A stretch of DNA of 64,000 nucleotides from positions 186,001 through 250,000 of the forward strand of contig NZ_AVFK01000004.1 of the NCBI RefSeq assembly GCF_000936425.1, read 5' to 3'. A program made the translations under genes and the position numbers. Shown here one piece after another: positions 9,009 to 17,605 of this stretch. Source of the stretch: Skermanella aerolata KACC 11604 (GTDB taxonomy: Bacteria; Pseudomonadota; Alphaproteobacteria; Azospirillales; Azospirillaceae). The notes below the pieces were generated by a model, which worked only from the letters and a program-made list of their open reading frames with translations, made no database searches and was not told the DNA's origin. Within the stretch, counting starts at the first letter, position 1. Every line of letters begins with the position of its first letter.

Positions 9009-9153
9009 ACTTCATCTGGATAAAGGTGGTCTGACCACGTTTCTTGCAACTACGTTGTTGATGAATGACTCTGAGTTTTCTCGCCCATATGGTTCGTGAG
9101 GGGTCACTGCCTTCGTAATGATGCCGTTCGTCCAAAAGTGATGACAGGTGGAC

Positions 9154-9600
9154 CTATGTTGATGAGCTGGCCAGAGACTCATTTGCTGTGGGTAGTTCGG
9201 GAATCGGCAGGTTGGAACCCCGGCTCAGAAACAATGCGATATCGTCTTCCGTGTATCCAAGCAGGCGCTCCAGCGCTCGCTCCTGGTCGTCCGTAGGAGC
9301 GGTCAGTTCTTCGAAAACGGTCCGTAGGATTTCGGCGGCTTCAGGTACACGTGCCGTCTCGCTTGGCAGGGCGTAGAGCACACACTTCACCGCCGGCGCC
9401 GCCGGGCTGGTCGGCTTGAACAGGAAATCAGCTTTGACGATTTTCCCCAACGCGACGTGACAGTCGAACTCTTCCTCTGGCAAGATCCACGTTTCGCTCT
9501 CTATAGCGTAGAACAATGCCAACGGCTTTTTCTCCGTTAGCATGAGGTCAAGTTCCCTTCCCTCATGTGGTCCGATTGATGGTTGAGCTTGCTCATTCAT
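9154..9600 (-). CDS. Hypothetical protein, 148 residues
   Basis: A soluble acidic protein of unknown function. The ATG at 9600 has a GGAGAA ribosome-binding site 9 bases upstream on the minus strand. Its first half (GPHEGRELDLML, KPLALFYA) looks like a compact alpha/beta fold, followed by a helical region LERLLGYTEDDIALFL and a polar tail. No catalytic motif, signal peptide or membrane segment is visible. It is transcribed in the same direction as the HigA gene upstream, about 80 bases away, in a patch of accessory genes. A role in an addiction or phage-related module is only a guess from context. Confidence 0.6.
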   Translation of the reverse strand: MNEQAQPSIGPHEGRELDLMLTEKKPLALFYAIESETWILPEEEFDCHVALGKIVKADFLFKPTSPAAPAVKCVLYALPSETARVPEAAEILRTVFEELTAPTDDQERALERLLGYTEDDIALFLSRGSNLPIPELPTANESLASSST

Positions 9601-9679
9601 CGTACAGAGTTCTCCAGTCTTGCATTATCCCTCCGGCATTGATCAGTTTTCGTCCAATCGGCGGTTTGCGATTAGCCGA

Positions 9680-10012
9680 TTAAGCAGCTACGCCATGATA
9701 CGGTAGCGGGGTGATTGCCGAGAGCGCGTCGCCAACTTCAGCTTGAGCCTTCTTGATCTCATAAAGGCTCTGAAGATCGGTCCAGTACCGTGGATCGGTG
9801 CCGAAAGCCTTACCGAACCGAAGCGTCATGGGAGCGGTCACGCGGCGCTCTCCCCTCAGGATTTCGGTCACAGCGTCCAGCGGCACACCGATATGTGCGG
9901 CAAACTGACCAGCACTCAGATCCAGGGCTTCCAAGTCGTCACCTAGGATCTCGCCGGGATGGATCGGTGGAAGACCGTCGTCCGCCGGAAAAGGCATCTT
10001 CAACTCCCGCAT
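9680..10012 (-). CDS. higA: HigA-family antitoxin, XRE-type regulator
   Basis: A 110-residue HTH protein of the HigA/VapI family. The N-terminal hallmark PPIHPGEILGDDL is followed by the helix-turn-helix FAAHIGVPLDAVTEILRGER and the C-terminal helix FGTDPRYWTDLQSLYEI, all standard for HigA. Such proteins bind and neutralise the HigB RNase and repress their own operon. Two starts are possible: ATG 10012, and ATG 9997, which has the better-placed GGGAG. higB normally lies directly upstream; here that position holds only a broken remnant, so HigA is an orphan. Confidence 0.85.
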   Translation of the reverse strand: MRELKMPFPADDGLPPIHPGEILGDDLEALDLSAGQFAAHIGVPLDAVTEILRGERRVTAPMTLRFGKAFGTDPRYWTDLQSLYEIKKAQAEVGDALSAITPLPYHGVAA

Positions 10013-10176
10013 CCACTGCCGCGCCTGCCTGCACGGCAGCAGACGTCAGGTAGCACACGCCGGCAGAACGCGTCCATGCGACGCCGCAACGCTCCACGGG
10101 GCAACTCCCGAGCGGATCAGCCGCGACGCCGCCAACGCCACACCTACAAGGAATATAGTCTTTCTGTAATCAGCAT
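10000..10176 (-). pseudogene. Degraded HigB toxin remnant
   Basis: Minus-strand translation from an ATG at 10176 gives MLITERLYSL, a stop, VWRWRRRG, a second stop, then SARELPRGALRRRMDAF, ending at 10000 next to higA. The pattern TERLY, basic Arg run, R-x-LP-x-x-ALRR-x-x-D-A resembles the N-terminal half of RelE-type HigB toxins, and the position is where higB belongs. The second half is missing or unrecognisable. Two in-frame stops and truncation make it inactive. The match is by eye and moderate. Confidence 0.4.
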
Positions 10177-10327
10177 TTTAGGATATACTCAGCCCCATCA
10201 AGCCCGACAGCTCCGTCTCCGCCACCGACCATGAAGCTCCCCCATGCCCGTCCCGCCGCGCAACCGAACCGTGTCCGTGATGACATCTGCGTACATTCAC
10301 ATACGGGTAGGGGATGTCAACATCGCC

Positions 10328-11407
10328 TCAGCCGAACACCTCAGCCTGTCCCCGCTCCGCCGACCGGTACGCCCCGAAGGTCAGTTCCAGCGTCGCCAAG
10401 TTATCCGCCCCCGACGTATCCGGCTCGCGGCCCTCCCGCAGGCAATCGACCCAGTGGCGCTGGATCGCCAGCACGCTGTCCTGCACCACATGCCAGGGCA
10501 GGCTCGCCCACGGCAGCAGTTCGGCATCGACCGGCCGGACCTCCCGGTGGCCCGGACGGCTCAGCACAAGGCGGTAGCCCTGCTCAAGCTCCACCGTTCC
10601 GTCCGTGCCCTCGATCCGCACCAGACACTCGGGGAAGGGCTCCGGTTCCGTCCGGGTCGCGGTGGAAAGCTCCACGACGCAGGTAACGCCGCTGTGGAAG
10701 TCCACCAGCATGGTCGCGGTATCCTCGCCGCGCACCCTGGGGTCGATCCGCGCCGTCCGGCAGTAAAGCCGCCCCGCCTCGCCGAACAGGAAGCGCGCCA
10801 CATCCAGCAGGTGCAGGCCGACATCCATGATGATGTAGCGCTCGTCCTCCGCCAGATAGGGCTGGTTGGTGATGATGTCGAAGCCGTGGCGGAACTGGAC
10901 GCGGCCATAGAAGGGCTTCCCGGCCCAGCCCTCGTCCAGCACCTGTTTCACCGCCAGCAGCGGGTGCTGCCAGCGGAAGTTTTCGTGGACCATAAGCTGC
11001 ACGCCGGCGTCGGCGCAGGCCCGCACCATGGCCTGCGCGTCCTCCAGGCTCTCAGCGAACGGCTTCTGGCAGATCGCGGGCACGCCATGCCGCGCCGCCA
11101 GTTCCACCAGGGGCCGGTGCGATGGCAGCGTCGTCGCGATGTCCACGAAGTCGGGTTTCTGCTCCGCCAGCATGGTCTCGGCATCGGCGTAAGCGCGCGG
11201 GATGCCGAAGCGCCGGGCGGCGGCCTCCGCCTTGGCAAGGTCGCGGTCGCACACCGCCACCAGCTCGACGCCCTCCAGCGGCGTGTCGCGCATGCTGGTC
11301 CAGGCGTTCAGGTGGTTCTCGGCGAAGAAGCCGCAGCCGATCAGCGTGCCGCGCAGTTTGCCGGTCTTCCGCGCATAGCGGGGCGTATCGGATGAAGTCG
11401 TCGTCAT
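10328..11407 (-). CDS. Gfo/Idh/MocA-family NAD(P)-dependent oxidoreductase
   Basis: A 359-residue sugar or cyclitol dehydrogenase-like protein. The Rossmann motif is LIGCGFFAENHLNAW near residues 23-37. The segment normally EKP reads QKPFAESLEDA, and the C-terminal alpha/beta domain contains IIMDVGLHLLDVARFLFGE with the conserved Asp-x-x-x-His. The start overlaps the stop of the upstream permease gene by 4 bases, so it is the last gene of the ABC operon. Oxidation or epimerisation of the imported sugar is the natural inference; the substrate cannot be read from sequence. Confidence 0.88.
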   Translation of the reverse strand: MTTTSSDTPRYARKTGKLRGTLIGCGFFAENHLNAWTSMRDTPLEGVELVAVCDRDLAKAEAAARRFGIPRAYADAETMLAEQKPDFVDIATTLPSHRPLVELAARHGVPAICQKPFAESLEDAQAMVRACADAGVQLMVHENFRWQHPLLAVKQVLDEGWAGKPFYGRVQFRHGFDIITNQPYLAEDERYIIMDVGLHLLDVARFLFGEAGRLYCRTARIDPRVRGEDTATMLVDFHSGVTCVVELSTATRTEPEPFPECLVRIEGTDGTVELEQGYRLVLSRPGHREVRPVDAELLPWASLPWHVVQDSVLAIQRHWVDCLREGREPDTSGADNLATLELTFGAYRSAERGQAEVFG

Positions 11408-12384
11408 ACGGGTCTCTCCTCGATGCGGATGCGGCGGCGGCCCAGTCGCTCCAGGATGCGGGAGCGCTGGCTGTCCACGAAGACCGCCACGAAAATGATC
11501 GAGCTGGTGACCAGCGGGTAGATGTACGGATCGGCGTTGACGATCACCAAGCCGTTCTGCACCGTCTGGATCAGCACGGCGCCGAACACGGTCCCGGCCA
11601 CTCCCCCGCGCCCGCCGAACAGGCTGACGCCTCCCAGCACCGATGCCGCGACGGCGGCAAACTCCTTCTCCATCGCGAAGGAGGACGCGGCGGCGCCTAC
11701 CTGGGTGATCGACACGAAGCCCGCGATTCCGGCGCAGGCTCCCGACACGGCGTAGACGGTGGTCAGCACCAGCGGCACGTTGATCCCGGCCTTGGCCGCC
11801 GCATCGGGGTTCTCGCCCACCGCATAGACCTGCCGGCCGAACGGGGTGTGGTTCAGGACGATCCAGGCCACCGCGAAGACGATCGCGAAGACCCAGATCG
11901 CCCAAGGCACGCCCAGGAATTCGGCCCTCGCCAGCGACAGGATCTGGTCCTTGTAGAAGACCATGCGGGTTTCGGTCACCCACAGCGCCAGCCCGCGCCC
12001 GATGAACAAGGTCGCCAGCGTCACGATGAAGGCCGCCACCCGCAGCCGGACCACGAAGAAGGCATTGACCAGCCCGAACAGCGCCCCCACCGCCATCATG
12101 GCGGGCACGGCCAGGATCGGCGAGGCATCGGCAAGGTAGATGCCGAGCAGCGCCACCGACAAATACATGACGGCGCCGACCGACAGATCGATCCCGGCGG
12201 TCAACAGGACGAAGGTCATGCCGATACCGAGGATCGCGATATGCGACGCCTGGATCAGGATGTTGGTGAAGTTCTGCACGTCCAGAAACCGGTCCGACAG
12301 CGACCCGAACACCGCCAGAACGACGACGAACAGGGCGACCGGCGCATTCCGCAGCAGGGCCAGACGAAGACGGACGGTATTCAT
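11404..12384 (-). CDS. Sugar ABC transporter permease (RbsC/XylH type)
   Basis: A 326-residue polytopic membrane protein of the carbohydrate branch. Family landmarks are LLTAGIDLSVGAVM near residues 60-73, VGENPDAAAKAGI in the cytoplasmic coupling region, and VAASVLGGVSLFGGRGGVAGT. About 8-10 membrane segments are visible. It follows the ATPase gene with one base between, and overlaps the oxidoreductase gene. It presumably forms a heterodimeric channel with the permease encoded at 13958-14986. Confidence 0.92.
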   Translation of the reverse strand: MNTVRLRLALLRNAPVALFVVVLAVFGSLSDRFLDVQNFTNILIQASHIAILGIGMTFVLLTAGIDLSVGAVMYLSVALLGIYLADASPILAVPAMMAVGALFGLVNAFFVVRLRVAAFIVTLATLFIGRGLALWVTETRMVFYKDQILSLARAEFLGVPWAIWVFAIVFAVAWIVLNHTPFGRQVYAVGENPDAAAKAGINVPLVLTTVYAVSGACAGIAGFVSITQVGAAASSFAMEKEFAAVAASVLGGVSLFGGRGGVAGTVFGAVLIQTVQNGLVIVNADPYIYPLVTSSIIFVAVFVDSQRSRILERLGRRRIRIEERPV

Positions 12385-12385
12385 G

Positions 12386-13930
12386 TCACGCCACCTTTTC
12401 CGCGATAGCGCCAGGAGCAGCGGCGGAAGTTTTTCGTTTCATCGCGGCCTCCAGGATGCGCCCGCTGTCGAACTCCCCGCGCGAATACTCCGCCTGGATC
12501 TCGCCGTGGTTCATCACAAGGATGCGGTCGCACAGCCCCATCAGCTCCTCCATCTCGGAGGAGATCATCAGCACCCCGGCGCCGCCCGCCACCAGCGTAT
12601 CGATGATCTTGTAGATCTCGAACTTGGCGCCGACATCGATCCCGCGCGTCGGTTCGTCCAGGATGAAGACCTTGGGGTTGCGCAGCAGCCATTTCGCCAA
12701 CACCACCTTCTGCTGGTTGCCGCCGCTCAGGCTGCGCGCCAGGGCCGCAACCGGGTCCGCCGCCCGCAGCCTGACCTTCTGACCGATCCGCCCAACCTCG
12801 TCGCCCAGCCGCGTCCGCTCGATGAACCTCGCCCAGGGGGAGGCGTATTCGTCCAGCGAGGCCAGCGCTATGTTGTCGGTGATGGTCGCATGCATCATCA
12901 GCCCTTCGCCGCGCCGGTCCTCCGTCAGGAAGGCCATGCCGTGCTCCATGCAGGTGCGCGGGCTCGGTTTCTCGATGACGGTGCCGTCCACCGCGATGGT
13001 CCCGCCGTGGAAGCTGTCCAGGCCGAACAGGATGCGGGCAAGCTCGCTCCGCCCCGCTCCCATCAGGCCGGCGATGCCCAGCACCTCGCCGGCATGCAGC
13101 GTCAGGTCGATCTCGTGGACGACGCCGGGCTGGCTGACGCCCCGCACCTCCAGCACCGGCGTTGCGGTCGGGGTGCAGGTCCGTTCCGGGAAAAGCTGGT
13201 CCAGCGTCCGCCCGACCATCAGCGATATCATGCGCTCCGTCGGCATCTGGGCGGCGGGACCGCCGCCGACCACCGCACCGTCCCGCAGCACGGTGATGTC
13301 GTCGCAGATCCGGGTGACGTCGGCCAGCACGTGGCTGATATAGATCATCGCGATGCCGCGCCGGCGCAGACGCTCGATGATGCCGAACAGCCGGTCGGCC
13401 TCCCGCCGCGTCAGGGATGTCGTCGGCTCGTCGAAGATGATCACCTTGGCATCGACGCTCAGCGCCTTGGCGATCTCGACAAGCTGCCGCTCGCCCTGGC
13501 TGAGACTGCCGACCGGCGTGCCGGGCGGGTGGCGGATATCGACCTGTTCCAGCAACTCCCGCGCCCGGCGGCGCATCCGTCCGCGGTTGATAAAGGGCAG
13601 GGCGCCGCCCAGCCGGGGAAAGCCCGTGATGAACAGGTTTTCCTCGATCGACAGGTTCTCAAACAGGTTCAGTTCCTGGTGGATGAACGCGATGCCGCCG
13701 GCCAGCGCGTCCTTGGGGCCGCGCGGATCGAACTCCGCCCCCTCAAGCCGGATGCGCCCGCCGTCGCGCGGCAGCACGCCTCCCAGTATGTTCATGGTGG
13801 TCGATTTGCCGGAGCCGTTCTCCCCCACCAGCCCCAGCACCCGGCCACGGTCGAGCGAGAACGAGACGCCGTGCAGGACCTCGACGCCGAAGAAGCTTTT
13901 GCGAAGGTTCTCGCATTCGAGCAGGGCCAT
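12386..13930 (-). CDS. Sugar ABC transporter ATPase, two ABC domains (RbsA type)
   Basis: A 514-residue protein with two tandem nucleotide-binding domains, normal for ribose/galactose-type importers. The first domain has Walker A GENGSGKST near residues 36-44, signature LSQGERQ and Walker B VIIFDEPTT. The second has a degenerate Walker A (GLMGAGRSELAR), as is usual in this family, with signature LSGGNQQK and Walker B VFILDEPTRGID. It serves both adjacent permeases. Twenty-seven bases separate it from the upstream permease gene. Confidence 0.94.
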   Translation of the reverse strand: MALLECENLRKSFFGVEVLHGVSFSLDRGRVLGLVGENGSGKSTTMNILGGVLPRDGGRIRLEGAEFDPRGPKDALAGGIAFIHQELNLFENLSIEENLFITGFPRLGGALPFINRGRMRRRARELLEQVDIRHPPGTPVGSLSQGERQLVEIAKALSVDAKVIIFDEPTTSLTRREADRLFGIIERLRRRGIAMIYISHVLADVTRICDDITVLRDGAVVGGGPAAQMPTERMISLMVGRTLDQLFPERTCTPTATPVLEVRGVSQPGVVHEIDLTLHAGEVLGIAGLMGAGRSELARILFGLDSFHGGTIAVDGTVIEKPSPRTCMEHGMAFLTEDRRGEGLMMHATITDNIALASLDEYASPWARFIERTRLGDEVGRIGQKVRLRAADPVAALARSLSGGNQQKVVLAKWLLRNPKVFILDEPTRGIDVGAKFEIYKIIDTLVAGGAGVLMISSEMEELMGLCDRILVMNHGEIQAEYSRGEFDSGRILEAAMKRKTSAAAPGAIAEKVA

Positions 13931-13957
13931 GGATCGGGCCTCCTCTATAGGGATGTA

Positions 13958-14986
13958 CTAAATCCTGGCGGCGAAGCGGGTGCGGACGGCGTCGATCACG
14001 GCGGCCAGAAGGATCACCGCGCCCTTGATCGCAAAGACCGAGAACAGCGACAGCCCCAGCATCTTCAGGCTGGTGTCGATCAGCACCAGGAACAGCACGC
14101 CGAACACCGTCCACACCACCTTGCCCTTGCCGCCGAACAGGCTGGTGCCGCCGATCACCACGGCGCCGATGATGTCCAGCAGGATCGTCTGCCCCAGGAT
14201 CGGCGTGCCGGTCTGGAGCCTCCCGGTATAGAGGATCGACGCCACGGCGGCGCAGGCTCCGGAGATCAGGAACGCCGCCGCGATCACCTTGCGTACCGGG
14301 ACGCCGGAAACGGCCGCCGCGCGCCGGTTCTGCCCGCAGGCATAAAGCCGGCGGCCCAGCACCGTCCGAGCCAGCACGATATGGGCCAGAATTCCTACCG
14401 CCAGCACGACCCAGAGGGAGTTGGGAACGCCCCCGATATTGCCCTGTCCCAGCACGACGAAGCCGTGCGGCAGGTTGGCGATGCTGCTGGTCGTGGTGTG
14501 GAACGTCGTGAACCAGATAGCGGCGCCGGAGAAGAACATCATCGTCGTCAGCGTGACGATGAACGGCGGCATGCCCAGCCGGGTGATGCAGAAGCCGTTG
14601 AACGCTCCGATCGCCAGCCCGACCGTCACCATGGCAAGCATCGCGGCGGGGACCGCCAGCGGCGACCCCGCCAGATAGCCGCCGTCCCCCGTCATGACGC
14701 TGGCCCCGACCACGCTCGCCATCGCGATGATCGAGGTCACCGACAGGTCAATGCCGGCGACGATCAGCACGAAGGTCTGGCCGATCGCGACCACCAGCAA
14801 GGGCAGCATGTCCGACAGGATGTTCCGCAGCACCTCGACCGAGGCCATTTGCGGCACGAACGGCAGCACCGCCAGGAAGTAGAGGACGCTGAGCCACAGG
14901 ACCAGATATTCGGAGAACAGGACGCGGCGCACGAAGCGCCGCATCCCCGAAGACCGGGCCTCGGTTTCCAGGCTGGTAGCCGTCAT
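13958..14986 (-). CDS. Sugar ABC transporter permease, second subunit
   Basis: A 342-residue polytopic protein of the same family as the other permease. It has LIVAGIDLSVTSIIAMASV near residues 80-98, CGQNRRAAAVSGVPV in the coupling loop, and IIGAVVIGGTSLFGGKGKV near residue 275. The start MTATSLETEAR at 14986 is preferred over an upstream in-frame start that would overlap the binding-protein gene. Two distinct permeases with one double-domain ATPase suggest a heterodimeric channel. Confidence 0.91.
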   Translation of the reverse strand: MTATSLETEARSSGMRRFVRRVLFSEYLVLWLSVLYFLAVLPFVPQMASVEVLRNILSDMLPLLVVAIGQTFVLIVAGIDLSVTSIIAMASVVGASVMTGDGGYLAGSPLAVPAAMLAMVTVGLAIGAFNGFCITRLGMPPFIVTLTTMMFFSGAAIWFTTFHTTTSSIANLPHGFVVLGQGNIGGVPNSLWVVLAVGILAHIVLARTVLGRRLYACGQNRRAAAVSGVPVRKVIAAAFLISGACAAVASILYTGRLQTGTPILGQTILLDIIGAVVIGGTSLFGGKGKVVWTVFGVLFLVLIDTSLKMLGLSLFSVFAIKGAVILLAAVIDAVRTRFAARI

Positions 14987-14994
14987 GGCCGGAT

Positions 14995-15996
14995 TCAGCC
15001 GTTCTTCTGCTTGTAGATCGAATAGCCCCACATGCGGTCGCGCGCCTGCTCCAGATTGGCCTGATGGATCGCGAAGCCGGGGTCCAGCAGCACCCGCTCG
15101 ACCGTCTTGCCCTCCTGCAAGTCCACGATGGCGTTGACCGCCAGTTCGGCTTCCTTGAACAGGTCCTGCACGCCGTCGGCATCCAGGTACTTGTCCTTCA
15201 GCAGCTCATAGGCCATCGCGTCGCCGTCGAAGCCGCCGAAGATGATATGGTCTTTATGTCCTATCGGTTGGAACTTGTTCCTGGTCTTGAGAACCTGTAC
15301 GATCTGCGGGAACAGGAAGTCGGATGACGTGAAGAGGAAGTTGATGTCGGGGTTCGCCTGGAAAGCGTTGGTCAGCCCGGCGAAGGCCACGTCGGCGTTC
15401 CACTCCGTCGGGATGCGGGCGACGACGTCGATGATGTCCTTGTTCTTGTCGACCACGTCGAAGAAGCCGTCGCGCCGGCCGATCGCGTTGGGGTCGCCCA
15501 GATTGCCGATCAGAATAGCGGCCTTGTACTTGCCGCCCTTCTCCTTGGCGACCTTGACCATGTGCTCGACGGTGGCATTCGTGATGCTGCGGTTGTCGGC
15601 GACCACCGCGACGGAAAACGCGTCGGTCTTGGCGGGCGGGCGGTTGAAGTGAACCATCGGCACGCGGGCGTCATTGGCCGCCTTGATCGCCGGAATGACC
15701 GCGTTGCTGTCGGTCTGGACGATGATGATGCCGTCGACCTTCCGCGCCAGCATGGCCCGGACCTGCTCGAACTGGCGGTTGTCGTCCTTGTCGGAGATCG
15801 CCTGGACCATCTCGTAGCCGCGCTTGGTCAGGTCCTGCTTGATGACGTCGAGGCCTGCTACCCAGAACGGGGAGTAGAGACCGTCGAACAGCACGGCGAT
15901 GGTCTTCTTGCCCTGCGCCTTGACGTAGACCGGCAAGCCGGCCGTGCCGGCCGCCATCAGGGTAGCCAGCGTGAACTGCCGCCTCGTGAGCTTCAT
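14995..15996 (-). CDS. Periplasmic sugar-binding protein of the ABC importer
   Basis: A 333-residue substrate-binding protein of the RbsB-like periplasmic-binding-protein type I fold. The N-terminus MKLTRRQFTLATLMAAGTAG, cleaving near VKA, resembles a Tat-type signal because of the twin Arg. The mature protein begins KKTIAVLFDGLYSPFWVAGL, and the hinge and ligand loops DKDDNRQFEQVRAMLARKVD and IIVQTDSNAVIPAI are typical. It is the first gene of the operon. A sequence reading TGGTATGATGA and then GTATAAG on the minus strand lies about 40-70 bases upstream and may be a regulator site plus -10 element. Confidence 0.92.
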   Translation of the reverse strand: MKLTRRQFTLATLMAAGTAGLPVYVKAQGKKTIAVLFDGLYSPFWVAGLDVIKQDLTKRGYEMVQAISDKDDNRQFEQVRAMLARKVDGIIIVQTDSNAVIPAIKAANDARVPMVHFNRPPAKTDAFSVAVVADNRSITNATVEHMVKVAKEKGGKYKAAILIGNLGDPNAIGRRDGFFDVVDKNKDIIDVVARIPTEWNADVAFAGLTNAFQANPDINFLFTSSDFLFPQIVQVLKTRNKFQPIGHKDHIIFGGFDGDAMAYELLKDKYLDADGVQDLFKEAELAVNAIVDLQEGKTVERVLLDPGFAIHQANLEQARDRMWGYSIYKQKNG

Positions 15997-16101
15997 GATG
16001 ATGTTTCCTCCCTGCCCGCGGCTTGTGCCGCTTGGTTTGCTTATACACTCATCATACCAGTTGGGGCGGACCCGACAACGGCAAAATGGAGGGTAGGGAA
16101 G

Positions 16102-16126
16102 GGGACCGCCGGCCTACCGGCGTCCC
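16102..16126 (-). terminator. Hairpin after the GntR gene
   Basis: GGGA-C-CGCCGG and CCGGCGTCCC pair around a four-base loop with one bulge, starting 2 bases after the GntR stop on the minus strand. There is no T-run, so factor-independent termination would be weak. It separates the regulator from the importer operon. Confidence 0.5.
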
Positions 16127-16127
16127 G

Positions 16128-16838
16128 TTATTTCTCGAACTGCCGGTACAGGCTGCTTGCCCGTTTCAGGTGGTCGGACATGGCGGCGGCCGCTTCCTCG
16201 GTGTCGCGCTTGGCGATGCCGTTGAAGATCCGTTCGTGCTCGTCGATCGTGATCTGCTCGGCCCCCGGCGCCCGCAGCAGGCTGACATGGTAGACCGCCA
16301 GCCAGTCGAACATCGCCTGCGCCACGGCGGCGTAGATCGGGTTGCCGGAAATCGCTGCGATCTCGCGGTGGAACGCCATGTCGCGGGCGAGGAAGCCGGA
16401 CAGGTCGGTCAGGGCGTCGCGGTGTTCCTGAAGCCGCCGCTCCAGCCGCGCGATATCGGCATCGCTCGCCCGCTCGGTGGCAAGCCGGACCATGCCGACC
16501 TCGAAGAAGACGCGGGCTTCCTTCAGGTGCTCCAGGTTCTCCGGGGCGGTGGCGAGGAAGTGCTTGGCGCTCTCTCCGACTTGGCCCATCACCTTGGCGG
16601 CGGTGATCGGCGTGACCCGTGCCCGCTCGCCATGGGTGATGGAGACCAGACCCATATGGGAAAGCGTCTGCATCGCCTCGCGGATCGCGGGACGGCCGAC
16701 TTGGAACATCTCCATGAGCTGCCGTTCCGACGGAAGCTGGTCGCCGGCGGCGTATTCTCCGCTGGTGATGCGGGACAGCAGGCGATCCAGCACTTCCTGA
16801 GACAGCTTGCGGCGCGGGATCGGATCGGTAACGGTCAT
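16128..16838 (-). CDS. GntR/FadR-family transcriptional regulator, NanR-like
   Basis: A 236-residue regulator. The N-terminal winged HTH (SQEVLDRLLSRITSGEYAAG, LPSERQLMEMFQVGRPAIRE) continues with NGERARV-like HGERARVTP, a feature of the NanR subgroup. The all-helical FCD ligand domain follows, with metal-ligand-type residues in DMAFHREIAAISGNP and a later MSDHLKRA. It lies upstream of and parallel to the ABC operon, so it probably controls uptake genes and is released by the sugar acid or its product. The ATG at 16838 begins MTVTDPIPRRKLSQ. Confidence 0.88.
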   Translation of the reverse strand: MTVTDPIPRRKLSQEVLDRLLSRITSGEYAAGDQLPSERQLMEMFQVGRPAIREAMQTLSHMGLVSITHGERARVTPITAAKVMGQVGESAKHFLATAPENLEHLKEARVFFEVGMVRLATERASDADIARLERRLQEHRDALTDLSGFLARDMAFHREIAAISGNPIYAAVAQAMFDWLAVYHVSLLRAPGAEQITIDEHERIFNGIAKRDTEEAAAAMSDHLKRASSLYRQFEK

Positions 16839-16947
16839 ATCAGGCTCTGATCGGCTTCTTCATGGGAACTGGCATAATGATCGCTCCAGTGCTCCCAAAG
16901 CTCAAGGCGGAATCCTATATCCGCTTTTCCAGGGTTATCCCTTCGTG

Positions 16948-16972
16948 ACTATACTATTAGCCATAGTATAGT
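16948..16972. promoter_or_regulatory. AT-rich inverted repeat between divergent genes
   Basis: ACTATACTAT and ATAGTATAGT form perfect 10-bp arms around TAGCC in the 214-bp gap between the GntR gene and the H-NOX gene. The size and symmetry fit a dimeric regulator operator. On the plus strand it is followed by TTTTT, so a weak terminator is the alternative. Confidence 0.55.
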
Positions 16973-17052
16973 TTTTAATGTTTATTTACTGTTCTCACCT
17001 CGAATGGCTGAAACGATGTGATCTTCGTTTTACGTCTAATTTCGGGGAAGAA

Positions 17053-17589
17053 ATGAAGGGCATTGTATTCAATCTGCTTGAGGAGGTGGTTGGCAGACAC
17101 TACGGCGACAGCGTCTGGGACGATCTGCTCGACGCCGCTGAACTTTCCGGCGCCTATACTTCTCTCGGCAGCTACCCCGATTCTGACATGTCGAAGCTGG
17201 TCGGAGCGGCCTCATCGGCCCTCTCACTGCCGCCCGCCGACGTGCTGCGCTGGTTCGGCCGTCAGGCGATGCCCCTGCTGGCTGAGCGCTATTCCGCCTT
17301 CTTCGCCCCGCATACCTCGACGCGGTCGTTCCTGACCAGCCTCAACAGCATCATCCATCCGGAAGTCCACAAGCTCTACGCCGGCGCCCATTGCCCGCAC
17401 TTCCATTTCGACGACGCGCCCGACGGCGCCCTGCTGATCGGCTACAACTCCCCCCGCCGGTTGTGCGACCTCGCACACGGCTTCATCGAGGGCGCCGCCG
17501 ACCACTACCGGGAAAACATCCGCCTCGACCATCCGCACTGCATGGCTCACGGCGACCGCCACTGCGTCATCCGCATGACCGCCGCGTGA
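17053..17589 (+). CDS. H-NOX (heme nitric oxide/oxygen binding) sensor protein
   Basis: A 178-residue stand-alone HNOB domain. It begins MKGIVFNLLEEVV, as H-NOX proteins do. The proximal heme His falls at about residue 101 in SIIHPEVHKLY, and the heme-propionate motif YxSxR is present as YNSPR near residue 130. No distal Tyr pocket can be confirmed by eye, so NO selectivity is an inference from the facultative proteobacterial type. The start at 17053 has GGGGAAG 5 bases upstream; an in-frame ATG at 16978 would add an atypical N-terminus. It is directly followed by a GGDEF-EAL gene, its likely partner. Confidence 0.92.
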   Translation: MKGIVFNLLEEVVGRHYGDSVWDDLLDAAELSGAYTSLGSYPDSDMSKLVGAASSALSLPPADVLRWFGRQAMPLLAERYSAFFAPHTSTRSFLTSLNSIIHPEVHKLYAGAHCPHFHFDDAPDGALLIGYNSPRRLCDLAHGFIEGAADHYRENIRLDHPHCMAHGDRHCVIRMTAA

Positions 17590-17605
17590 TGGAGTACAGC
17601 TTCAA

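Noticed and set aside
12140-15016. A 958-codon plus-strand open frame
   Set aside because: It lies antisense to the ABC ATPase, a permease and part of the binding-protein gene, all of which show full motifs. Its His/Arg/Asp/Gln-rich translation has no domain character.
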